The notes beneath the pieces were generated by a model. The model ran no database searches and was not told the DNA's origin. It saw only the letters and a program-made list of their open reading frames with translations. A program made the position numbers and the translations under genes. Shown here in pieces: positions 6,476 to 13,860 of a stretch of 22,863 bases of DNA. Within the stretch, counting starts at the first letter, position 1. Each line of letters begins with the position of its first letter. Origin of the DNA: JBBQER01 sp052148155 (GTDB taxonomy: Bacteria; Actinomycetota; Acidimicrobiia; IMCC26256; PALSA-610); NCBI GenBank assembly GCA_052148155.1, contig JBKQIY010000098.1, positions 1 to 22,863 on the forward strand, in the 5' to 3' direction.

Positions 6476-7548
6476 AGCGGAGCGTACTGATCGCGATCCT
6501 GGCGAGCGTCGCGATGACCGCGGCCGCGTGCGGGAGCAGCGGCGGGAAAGAGGCGAACAAGACGCCTGCCAACAAGAAGCCGTCGAAGACGGTCGTGCTC
6601 ATGACCTACGACAGTTTCGCGGTCTCCAAGTCGGTGCTGGCAGCGTTCACCGCCGAGACCGGCTTCAAGGTGAAGATTCTCACGACCGGAGATGCTGGCC
6701 AACTCGTCAGCACGGCGATCGAAACCAAAGACGATCCCGTCGCCGACGCGCTCTTCGGTATCGACAACACGTTCCTGACCGCAGCGCTCGACGCGAACGT
6801 GTTCGTGCCGTTCATGGCGAAGGGCCTGTCCGCGGTTCCCGCACGATTCCAACTCGATCCGGAACACCGGGTGACGCCCATCGATAGCGGCGCGGTGTGC
6901 GTCAACGACGATCTCGCCTGGTTCGGCCATGACGGCCATCCACCCGCGCCGAAGGCGCTCGCCGATCTCACCAAGCCCGCCTACCGCAAGCTGCTCGTTG
7001 TCGAAAATCCCGCAACGTCATCGCCTGGGCTTGCGTTCGTGCTCACCACGATCGCGGCGTTCGGCGGACGTTGGCAGGCCTACTGGAAGTCGTTGCGTGC
7101 CAACGGTGTCCGGGTGGACGACACCTGGGACGCCGCGTACGACACCGATTTCAGTGCGGGTGGGCAGCACGGCGATCGCCCGCTTGTCGTGTCGTACGCG
7201 ACGGATCCCGCCGCCGATGTCGTGTTCTCGGATGGGAAGAAGAAGACACCGACGGTGGGTGTGGTGCCGGGCACATGCTTCGCGCAGGTTGAGTTCGCGG
7301 GTGTGCTGCACGGCGCGAAGAATCCGGCGGGCGCGCAGGCCCTCGTCGACTTCATGCTGACGCGTCAATATCAAGAGGGAATACCGCTTCAGAACTACGT
7401 ATATCCGGTCGTGAAGGGCACACCGCTGCCATCGGTATTCGTACGTTTCGCGCTCCAGCCAAAGCACGTGTACTCGATCGACGCGACCACGATCGGCGCG
7501 AGTCGAAACACCTGGCTCAACCAGTGGACGCAAATCGTGCTGCAGTGA
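6472..7548 (+). CDS. thiB: Thiamine ABC transporter substrate-binding lipoprotein
   Basis: This 358-residue extracytoplasmic protein should capture thiamine or its phosphates and hand them to the ThiP/ThiQ transporter. It starts with a lipoprotein signal (MKRSVLIAILASVAMTAAAC), with the lipidated cysteine at residue 20, followed by a Gly/Ser/Lys-rich tether. The mature part begins VVLMTYDSFAVSKSVLAAF and carries GDAGQLVSTAIETKDDPVADALFGIDNT, a pattern typical of TbpA/ThiB proteins. The assignment to thiamine rests on that pattern, on the TPP riboswitch and on thiN immediately upstream (4-bp overlap). The stop overlaps the thiP start as GTGA. Confidence 0.88.
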   Translation: MKRSVLIAILASVAMTAAACGSSGGKEANKTPANKKPSKTVVLMTYDSFAVSKSVLAAFTAETGFKVKILTTGDAGQLVSTAIETKDDPVADALFGIDNTFLTAALDANVFVPFMAKGLSAVPARFQLDPEHRVTPIDSGAVCVNDDLAWFGHDGHPPAPKALADLTKPAYRKLLVVENPATSSPGLAFVLTTIAAFGGRWQAYWKSLRANGVRVDDTWDAAYDTDFSAGGQHGDRPLVVSYATDPAADVVFSDGKKKTPTVGVVPGTCFAQVEFAGVLHGAKNPAGAQALVDFMLTRQYQEGIPLQNYVYPVVKGTPLPSVFVRFALQPKHVYSIDATTIGASRNTWLNQWTQIVLQ

Positions 7549-9152
7549 CACGTGTCTGGCGCGCCGTGCGCGTCTTGATCCCGATCGGTTTCCTCGGCGT
7601 GTTCTTTGTGTGGCCGGTGGTGGCGATCATCGCCCGATCGCTGACCGCGGACGCGTTGCGACACGTCCTGTCCGATCACGGGCTGCGCCACGTCGCGTGG
7701 TTCACGTTTTGGCAGGCGGCGGTCGCGACCGGTCTCACGCTCGTCGTCGGTCTCCCGGCCGCCTATGTCGTCGCCCGTTACCAATTTTGGGGAAAGCGAT
7801 TGTTTCGTGCATTCGTGACGGTGCCGTTCGTGTTGCCGACCGTGGTTGTGGCCACCGCGTTCCTCGTACTCTTCCGGCCAGGCGGCGCGCTGTCGTTCCT
7901 CGGTTGGCAGCGCGGGGTCGGCCCGTTGCTCGTCGCCGAGGTGTTCTTCAACGTCGCGGTGATCGTGCGTACGGTCGGCGGTTTCTGGTCGTGTCTCGAT
8001 CCTCGCCGTGCCGATGCAGCCCGCGTGCTCGGTGCGTCCCGGACGCGAGCTTTCCGTGAGGTGACGTTGCCGTCGCTCGGGCCAGCGATCGCCGCGGCCG
8101 CGTCGATCGTCTTTCTGTTCACGTTCACGGCGTTCGGCGTGGTGCTCCTCATCTCCGACCCTGCGCACTCGACGCTCGAAGTCGAGATCTACCGGCAATC
8201 GATCGAGTTATTGGACTTTCACACCGCGGCTGCGATCGCGCTCGTGCAGATCGTCGCGGTGCTCTCGTTGCTGTTGATATTGGCGCGGATGCAGGAACGG
8301 CGCGCGGTCGCGCAACGGCTGGTGGCGGCACGCGACGCGTCGCGCCGCGCCCGCGGGTGGGAACGGCTGGTTGTGGTCGGCGTGCTCGGCGCCACGGCAG
8401 TGTTCCTCGGCGGCCCGCTGCTCGTCCTCGCGGTCGAGTCTCTGCGATTGGGGGGGAGTTGGTCACTGGCGTCGTACCGTGCCCTCTCCTCGAGCACCGA
8501 CACCGACACCTTGTTCGTTCCGGCGTGGGAGGCGCTGCGAAACTCGCTCGAGTTCGCCGCGCTGGCCGCGACGATCGCAGTCGTCGTCGGCGGTCTGGCC
8601 TCAGTCGTCATTGCGTCGCGTCCGGGTCGAGCGACCCGCGCGATGGACACGTTCTTGATGCTGCCGCTAGGAACGTCGGCGGTCACGGTCGGCTTCGGGT
8701 TTTTGGTCGCGCTCGATCGCTGGCCTGTCGACCTGCGGGCCAAGGCAGTGCTCGTGCCGCTGGCGCAGGCGGTCGTCGCGATCCCGTTCGTGATCCGCGC
8801 GGTCGTGCCCGCGCTGCGTTCGATCGATCCGCGTCTGCGGGACGCGGCGCGTGTGCTCGGCGCACCTCCCAGCCGCGTGTGGCGCGAAGTCGACCTCCCG
8901 ATCGCGATGCGGGCATTTCTCGTCGGATTCGGATTCGCGGTGGCGGTGTCGCTCGGCGAGTTCGGCGCAACGTTGTTCGTCGCGCGTCCGGACTCGCCCA
9001 CCATCCCGATCGCGATCTCCCGATTCTTGGCCCGACCCGGCGAGCTCAACATCGGCCAGGCCATGGCGATGTCGACGGTGCTGATGGTGGTCACCGGCGC
9101 GGTCGTGTTGGCCATCGAACATGTGCAGGTGCGTCAGATCGGCGAGCTCTGA
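7545..9152 (+). CDS. thiP: Thiamine ABC transporter permease with two fused permease domains
   Basis: This 535-residue integral membrane protein contains two copies of the binding-protein-dependent permease domain, as in ThiP, with about a dozen hydrophobic segments. Each half has the EAA loop that docks on the ATPase: DAARVLGASRTRAFREVTLP in the first half and DAARVLGAPPSRVWREVDLP in the second. I chose GTG 7545 because it overlaps the thiB stop by 4 bp, like the other junctions here. An earlier start at GTG 7524 is possible. There is no clear SD, so translation is probably coupled to thiB. The stop overlaps the thiQ start by one base (TGATG). Confidence 0.88.
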   Translation: MTRVWRAVRVLIPIGFLGVFFVWPVVAIIARSLTADALRHVLSDHGLRHVAWFTFWQAAVATGLTLVVGLPAAYVVARYQFWGKRLFRAFVTVPFVLPTVVVATAFLVLFRPGGALSFLGWQRGVGPLLVAEVFFNVAVIVRTVGGFWSCLDPRRADAARVLGASRTRAFREVTLPSLGPAIAAAASIVFLFTFTAFGVVLLISDPAHSTLEVEIYRQSIELLDFHTAAAIALVQIVAVLSLLLILARMQERRAVAQRLVAARDASRRARGWERLVVVGVLGATAVFLGGPLLVLAVESLRLGGSWSLASYRALSSSTDTDTLFVPAWEALRNSLEFAALAATIAVVVGGLASVVIASRPGRATRAMDTFLMLPLGTSAVTVGFGFLVALDRWPVDLRAKAVLVPLAQAVVAIPFVIRAVVPALRSIDPRLRDAARVLGAPPSRVWREVDLPIAMRAFLVGFGFAVAVSLGEFGATLFVARPDSPTIPIAISRFLARPGELNIGQAMAMSTVLMVVTGAVVLAIEHVQVRQIGEL

Positions 9153-10171
9153 TGTTGCAGGTCGAGCATGCCGTCGTACGCTTCGGGGATGCGACCGCGG
9201 TCGACGGGATCGACCTCGATGTCGGCGCGGGGGAGACGGTCGCGATCCTTGGCCCGAGCGGCTGCGGGAAGACCACCCTGCTGCGCTCGATCGCGGGTCT
9301 CCAACCGGTCACCAACGGGCGGATCACGTGGTGCGGCGAGGATCTGGCACGGGTGCCGTCGCATCGGCGTCGCTTCGGTCTCATGTTCCAGGAATACGCG
9401 CTGTTCCCGCACCGAGACGTTGCCGGCAACGTCGAATTCGGATTGCGCATGGCCCGAGTCGGGCGGGACCAGCGACGACGACGCGTGACCGAGGTCCTCG
9501 AGCTCGTCGGTCTGACCGATCTGGCCGGTCGCCGCGTCGCAGGGCTGTCGGGCGGTGAGCAGCAACGCGTCGCGCTCGCGCGTGCACTTGCCGTCGAGCC
9601 TCGCCTGCTCATGCTCGACGAGCCCCTCGGCGCGCTCGACCGTCCGTGGCGGGAGCGACTCCTGCGCGAGATCCGTTCGCTGCTCGATCGTACGCAGCTG
9701 CCCGCGATCTACGTCACCCACGATCACGATGAAGCGTTCGCCCTCGCGGACCGCATCGTCGTGATGCGGTCCGGTCGCGTCGTGCAGGCGGGCGCCGCCG
9801 CCGACGTGTGGCGACACCCAGCTGACGTATGGACCGCCGACTTTCTCGGTTTCGGTCCCGCGGTCGAAGCCGGCGTCGGTCCCGACGGATTGGTCACGCC
9901 GTGGGGACTGCTCCCGGTCGACGCTCCGGTCGGGACCGACCGCGCAGTCCGGGTCGTGTTGCGTCCCGACGCGGTGCGGCTCGACGCTGCGGGTGCAGTG
10001 CGCGGCACGATCGCTCATCGTGTGTTCGCCGGCGATCGCGCCGAGCTGACCGTCGAGACCGGCGGTGTGCAGCTGATGGTGAGGGTGCCTGACCGGGACG
10101 CGCCTGCCGTCGGCGACTCGGTCGGTCTTTCGATCGAGCCCGACGGAGTCCTCGTCTACCCCGTAGCGTGA
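9152..10171 (+). CDS. thiQ: Thiamine ABC transporter ATP-binding protein
   Basis: This 339-residue ATPase powers the transporter. It has Walker A GPSGCGKTT (34-42), Q-loop MFQEYALFPH (78-87), signature LSGGEQQRVALARAL (132-146), Walker B RLLMLDEP (151-158) and H-loop VTHDHDEA (188-195). A C-terminal extension of about 110 residues (from about 225) looks like the TOBE-type regulatory domain of PotA/FbpC-like ATPases, so it is longer than the compact ThiQ of enterobacteria. By domain alone it could serve another small-molecule importer. The position in the riboswitch-led operon with a 1-bp overlap to thiP supports thiamine. Confidence 0.87.
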   Translation: MLQVEHAVVRFGDATAVDGIDLDVGAGETVAILGPSGCGKTTLLRSIAGLQPVTNGRITWCGEDLARVPSHRRRFGLMFQEYALFPHRDVAGNVEFGLRMARVGRDQRRRRVTEVLELVGLTDLAGRRVAGLSGGEQQRVALARALAVEPRLLMLDEPLGALDRPWRERLLREIRSLLDRTQLPAIYVTHDHDEAFALADRIVVMRSGRVVQAGAAADVWRHPADVWTADFLGFGPAVEAGVGPDGLVTPWGLLPVDAPVGTDRAVRVVLRPDAVRLDAAGAVRGTIAHRVFAGDRAELTVETGGVQLMVRVPDRDAPAVGDSVGLSIEPDGVLVYPVA

Positions 10172-10175
10172 CGTG

Positions 10176-10808
10176 ATGGCGAACGTCCCCGCGAAGGTAC
10201 AAGCAGGCGCGCGCGAGCTCGCGCGACGCGACCGTGTGCTGCGCGTCGCGTTGAAGACGCACGGTGTGCCCGACCTGAAGCGGGCCCGGCCGAATAAGAC
10301 GCACTTCGCCGAGTTGGCCCGCTCGATCTGCTACCAGCAGCTCGCCGGTCGGGCGGCAGCCGCGATCCACGGGCGCTTTGTCGCGCTGTTCGACGGTCCA
10401 CCCACTCCCAGCGCGGTGCTCGCGTTGTCGATCGAGGAGCTTCGCAGCGTCGGACTGTCAGGCAGCAAAGCCACGTCGATCCTGGATCTCGCGGAGAAGG
10501 TCGACGCCGGACTGGTCGAGCTCGACCGCATGAGCCGACTCGCCGACGACGTGGTCGTGCGCGAGCTCACGCTCGTGCGCGGGATCGGCGAGTGGACCGC
10601 GCACATGTTTTTGATGTTCCAGCTCGGTCGGCTCGACGTGTGGCCGACCGGCGACTACGGAGTACGCAACGGCTACGCCAAGATGTATGGCCTGCCCGAG
10701 ATGCTGACTCCAAAACTGCTCGAAGCGGAAGGCGACCGCTTCCACCCCTACCGGTCGATCGTGGCGTGGTGGTGTTGGCGTGCGGTCGACACGCTGCTCC
10801 CGAACTAA
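10176..10808 (+). CDS. alkA: DNA-3-methyladenine glycosylase II-like (AlkA family, HhH-GPD)
   Basis: This 210-residue base-excision repair enzyme should remove alkylated purines from DNA. The helix-hairpin-helix is LTLVRGIGEWTAHMF (131-145), followed by WPTGDYGVR, with D160 as the catalytic aspartate. It lacks the N-terminal beta domain of E. coli AlkA, so it is the short form. ATG 10176 lies 4 bp after the thiQ stop; GTG 10173, one codon earlier, is also possible. The spacing implies co-transcription with the thiamine operon, which I cannot explain functionally. Its 3' end overlaps the end of the convergent racemase gene by 4 bp. Confidence 0.85.
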   Translation: MANVPAKVQAGARELARRDRVLRVALKTHGVPDLKRARPNKTHFAELARSICYQQLAGRAAAAIHGRFVALFDGPPTPSAVLALSIEELRSVGLSGSKATSILDLAEKVDAGLVELDRMSRLADDVVVRELTLVRGIGEWTAHMFLMFQLGRLDVWPTGDYGVRNGYAKMYGLPEMLTPKLLEAEGDRFHPYRSIVAWWCWRAVDTLLPN

Positions 10809-11965
10809 GCGATCGCGCCGGACGCTTTCAGCGCCTCGACCTCGGCGACGGTCAAGCCCCAGTCGACGAGCGCGGTGTCGGTGTGGGTGCCCGCAGCGAC
10901 CGGAGGTCCCTGCACCGCGCCCGGTGTGCGGCTGAAGCGAGGTGCGGGTGCAGGCTGGGGGGCGCCGTCGACGTCGACGAACGTTCGACGTTCGACGTTG
11001 TGGGGATGGGCGCGTGCCTGCGACATCGACAACACCGGGGCGAAACACACCTCGTGGCCGTCAAAGAACTCGACCCACTGTGCGCTGGTACGTGTCCGGA
11101 ACAACGACGCGATTCGCGCGCGCAGCGCCGGCCATTGGGAACGGTCCATCTGTGCGGACGGGTCGAGGTCGTCGAAGCCGAGCGGACCGATGAGCGCGAG
11201 CAGATTGGCATAGAACTTCGGCTCGTACGACGCGACGGACACGTACTCGCCGTCAGAGGTCTCGTAGACATTGTAGAAATGCGCGCCTCCGTCGAGCAGG
11301 TTCGTGCCGCGCGGGCCCCAGCTGCCCAATGCGTCGAGACCGAAAAAGATGCTCATGAGCTGCGCGCTGCCGTCCACCATCGCGGCGTCGACGACCTGGC
11401 CTTCGCCTGAGGTGGCGCGCTCCACGAGCGCGGCGAGGATGCCCATCACCACGAGCGAGCCGCCGCCGCCGAAGTCGGCCAGCAAGTTGATCGGCGGGAC
11501 CGGCGCGCCGCCTTGCGGTCCGATGTGCCATAAGACACCGGCGATTGAGAGATAGTTGACGTCGTGACCGACGTCCCCGGAGAGCGGACCGTCCTGGCCC
11601 CAGCCGGTCATGCGTGCGTACACCAGGCGCGGATTGCGTGACCGGCAGACGTCGGGCCCGACGCCGAGTCGTTCGGCCACGCCGGGCCGGAACCCTTCCA
11701 GCAACACGTCGGCCCGGTCGCACAGGCGCAGCACGACCGACGCCCCGCCCTCGTGCTTCAAGTCGATGCCGATGCTGCGACGACCGCGATCGATCACCGA
11801 ATACGGAGAGACGAAACCCGCGACGCTCGAACCCGTCGCGACGTCGGTGGCGCGATCGAGCCGGAGCACCTCGGCGCCCATATCGGCCAGCAGCATGCCG
11901 GCGAACTGGACCGGTCCGATGTTCGGCAGCTCGATCACGCGGACACCCGCGAGCGGCCCGGTCAT
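10805..11965 (-). CDS. mcr: Alpha-methylacyl-CoA racemase (CaiB/BaiF family)
   Basis: This 386-residue protein belongs to the family III CoA-transferase fold. It has the marks of the racemase subgroup rather than a transferase: GHDVNYLSIAG with H134, and PINLLADFGGGG with D164. These correspond to the His/Asp acid-base pair of mycobacterial MCR, which interconverts 2R and 2S methyl-branched acyl-CoAs, including those from cholesterol side chains, before beta-oxidation. It is the last gene of a three-gene minus-strand unit, 13 bp after the upstream gene's stop. Its start ATG is at 11965-11963. The length matches the family. I am confident of the family and fairly confident of racemase activity. 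Confidence 0.85.
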   Translation of the reverse strand: MTGPLAGVRVIELPNIGPVQFAGMLLADMGAEVLRLDRATDVATGSSVAGFVSPYSVIDRGRRSIGIDLKHEGGASVVLRLCDRADVLLEGFRPGVAERLGVGPDVCRSRNPRLVYARMTGWGQDGPLSGDVGHDVNYLSIAGVLWHIGPQGGAPVPPINLLADFGGGGSLVVMGILAALVERATSGEGQVVDAAMVDGSAQLMSIFFGLDALGSWGPRGTNLLDGGAHFYNVYETSDGEYVSVASYEPKFYANLLALIGPLGFDDLDPSAQMDRSQWPALRARIASLFRTRTSAQWVEFFDGHEVCFAPVLSMSQARAHPHNVERRTFVDVDGAPQPAPAPRFSRTPGAVQGPPVAAGTHTDTALVDWGLTVAEVEALKASGAIA

Positions 11966-11978
11966 GAGCTCGCACGGT

Positions 11979-12875
11979 TCACGGAAGTTTGAACACCCGC
12001 TTGGCGTTTTCGCGCAAGAACTTCGGCCAGACGTGGTCGCGGAAGGGAACGTCTGGCAACTCGCCGAAGATGCGGTCGTAGGTGAGACCGGCCGGGAAAT
12101 AGCCCGACCAGATCACCTTGTCGGCGCCGCGCGTGTTCGCGAAGTCGATGATCTCGCCCGGGTAGTACCTCGGGGCGAAGGCGGTGGTCGAGTAGTAGAG
12201 GTTCGGCCATTTGAGCAGAAGTTTCACGGCGAGATCGGCCCAGGGTTCGCAGCCGTGTCGGGTCACGAACTTCAACTCGGGAAAGAACCAGCACACCTCA
12301 TCGATATGCGCGACATCCTGCGGCGCATACGGGATCCGCGGACCGGGTACGCCGGCCGTCGAGCAGAACGGTATGTCGAGTTCTACGCACTTCATATAGA
12401 TCGGATAGAACTTCTTGTCGTTGATCGCGACCTGCGGGTAGAGGCCCGCCGGGAACGCGTGGACACATTTGAGGTCGTAGTTCTCTGCGGCGCGGTCGAT
12501 CTTTCGTAGCGCTTCCATTCCCTCGTTCGGATCGACGTTGACGCCCGCGAAGAATCGACTGGGGTATTCGCGTAACGCGCGCTCCGCTGGCCCGTCGTAG
12601 GGGGTGACGATGGCCTGTTGGATGTTGTGACGGTCGAGTTCGGCCAGCAGGATGAGGACTGGATCGTCGATCTCGTCCTCCTCCCATTTGGGCACGTCCT
12701 TGAACATGTATCCGGCGGGAAACTCGAGCTCGCCGCCCTCCACACTTGCTGCGTCGCGTGTCTGTTTACGGATGAACCCGTAGAACTCGTACATCTCGTC
12801 GCGCGACTTCGGGAAGCCGACCGCAGTGTCAACCGATCCGCCCACCTTTGCTTTGTCGAACGCTTCGTTGGTCAT
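11979..12875 (-). CDS. Amidohydrolase-2-fold protein lacking usual metal ligands (copy B)
   Basis: This 298-residue protein resembles the PF04909 amidohydrolase group (decarboxylases and hydrolases with a TIM-barrel fold): FPELKFVTRHGCEPW, KWPNLYYSTTAFAP, FANTRGADKVIWSGYFP. The N-terminal DxHxH is replaced by VDTAVGFP, the barrel His by STAGVPGP, and the late Asp (usual GSDYP) by SGYFP. Only the His of TRHGCEPW remains, so metal-dependent hydrolysis is doubtful. The frame is open to 12917, but MTNEAFDKAK at 12875 avoids overlapping the upstream gene and starts 10 bp after its stop. It is a paralogue of the next gene, with the same C-terminal half. The role is unknown; the context suggests acyl-CoA or steroid side-chain degradation. 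Confidence 0.75.
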   Translation of the reverse strand: MTNEAFDKAKVGGSVDTAVGFPKSRDEMYEFYGFIRKQTRDAASVEGGELEFPAGYMFKDVPKWEEDEIDDPVLILLAELDRHNIQQAIVTPYDGPAERALREYPSRFFAGVNVDPNEGMEALRKIDRAAENYDLKCVHAFPAGLYPQVAINDKKFYPIYMKCVELDIPFCSTAGVPGPRIPYAPQDVAHIDEVCWFFPELKFVTRHGCEPWADLAVKLLLKWPNLYYSTTAFAPRYYPGEIIDFANTRGADKVIWSGYFPAGLTYDRIFGELPDVPFRDHVWPKFLRENAKRVFKLP

Positions 12876-12885
12876 CGGATCTTGC

Positions 12886-13758
12886 TCACTGGTCGAGCTT
12901 GAACACGCGGATGGCATTGTCGCGCAGGAACTTCGGCCAGACGTGATCGCGGAACGGAACCTGCGGCATCTCGGCGAAGATTCGTTCGAGCGACAATCCC
13001 ATCGGGAAGTAGCCGGCGTACATCACCTTGTCGGCGCCGCGCGTGTTCGCGAAGTGAACAACGTCGGCCGGGTAGAACTTCGGCGCGAACGCCGACGTCG
13101 AATAGTAAAGGTTCGGCCACTTGAGCAGCAGCTTGACCGCAAGGTCCGCCCAGGGTTCGCAGCCGTGTCGGGTCACGAACTTCAACTCGGGAAAGAACCA
13201 GCACACCTCGTCGATCAAACCGACGTACTGGGGCGCGAACGGCACGCGCGGTCCGGGCACACCGGCGCACACGTTGATCGGGATGTCGAGCTCGATGCAC
13301 GTGGCGTAGATCGGGAAGAACTTCTTGTCGTTGATCGGTACTTGCGGATTGAGTCCGCACGGGAACGCGCTCGCCGCTTTCACGCCGAGCTCTTCGACGG
13401 CACGTCGGAGGTCCCGAACCGCGTCCATGCCGCGGTTGGGATCGACGTCCATGCATCCGAAGAAACGGTCGGAGTGGTCACGCAGCGCCCGCTGCGACTC
13501 GTCGCTGCGGCTCGAGACGCCGATCATCGCGCGTGCGATTCCGTAGGTGTCCATGAGCTCGAGGAGCGCCTTCACCGGGTCCGATTGCGGGTCGACCTTC
13601 GGGACGTGCTTGAACATGTACTGCGCGGGGAACTCGAAATCGTCGAGGGACTCACGGTCGCGCAGGTTGGCACGCAAGAAGTCGTAGTTGTGGCGACGGT
13701 CGGCTTGCGGGAAGCCGATCATCAGGTCGATCACGCCGATGTCTGTCGGCATGGGCAT
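12886..13758 (-). CDS. Amidohydrolase-2-fold protein lacking usual metal ligands (copy A)
   Basis: This 290-residue protein is the first gene of the minus-strand unit. It is a paralogue of the gene that follows it and shares INDKKF.PIY, AGVPGPR, DEVCWFFPELKFVTRHGCEPW (H198), ANTRGADKV and FRDHVWPKFLR.NA.RVFKL. Where amidohydrolases carry metal ligands it has IDLMIGFP (residues 10-17), NVCAGVPGP (162-170) and MYAGYFP (246-252). The fold call is fair, but the catalytic chemistry is open. It could be a non-metal enzyme, a partner subunit or a CoA-ester hydratase or decarboxylase of unknown type. ATG 13758 is set by a strong SD. It is divergent from the thiolase-like gene across a 102-bp spacer. 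Confidence 0.78.
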   Translation of the reverse strand: MPMPTDIGVIDLMIGFPQADRRHNYDFLRANLRDRESLDDFEFPAQYMFKHVPKVDPQSDPVKALLELMDTYGIARAMIGVSSRSDESQRALRDHSDRFFGCMDVDPNRGMDAVRDLRRAVEELGVKAASAFPCGLNPQVPINDKKFFPIYATCIELDIPINVCAGVPGPRVPFAPQYVGLIDEVCWFFPELKFVTRHGCEPWADLAVKLLLKWPNLYYSTSAFAPKFYPADVVHFANTRGADKVMYAGYFPMGLSLERIFAEMPQVPFRDHVWPKFLRDNAIRVFKLDQ

Positions 13759-13766
13759 GGTTGCGG

Positions 13767-13773
13767 CCTCCTT
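13767..13773 (-). promoter_or_regulatory. Strong ribosome binding site for amidohydrolase-like copy A
   Basis: AAGGAGG on the minus strand, 8 nt before ATG 13758. It fixes that start and is one of the few full-length SD sites in the window. Confidence 0.75.
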
Positions 13774-13845
13774 GCGCGCGGGGCGTCGTGCTTCGCGTTC
13801 GACCGTACCGCGGCACCGGACAGACCGTCAGATTCGAGATCGGGC

Positions 13846-13851
13846 TAGTTT
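13846..13851 (+). promoter_or_regulatory. Possible -10 box of the thiolase-like gene
   Basis: TAGTTT ends 9 bp before ATG 13861, and no SD precedes the ATG, so the mRNA may be leaderless. I see no convincing -35 element at the right distance. Confidence 0.25.
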
Positions 13852-13860
13852 TCGGCGCTG

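Noticed and set aside
13789..13802. TGCTTCGCGTTCGA as a second KstR-like site in the divergent spacer
   Set aside because: Only one half-site matches; the other half lacks AAC. Six of eight fixed bases is weak in DNA of this composition.
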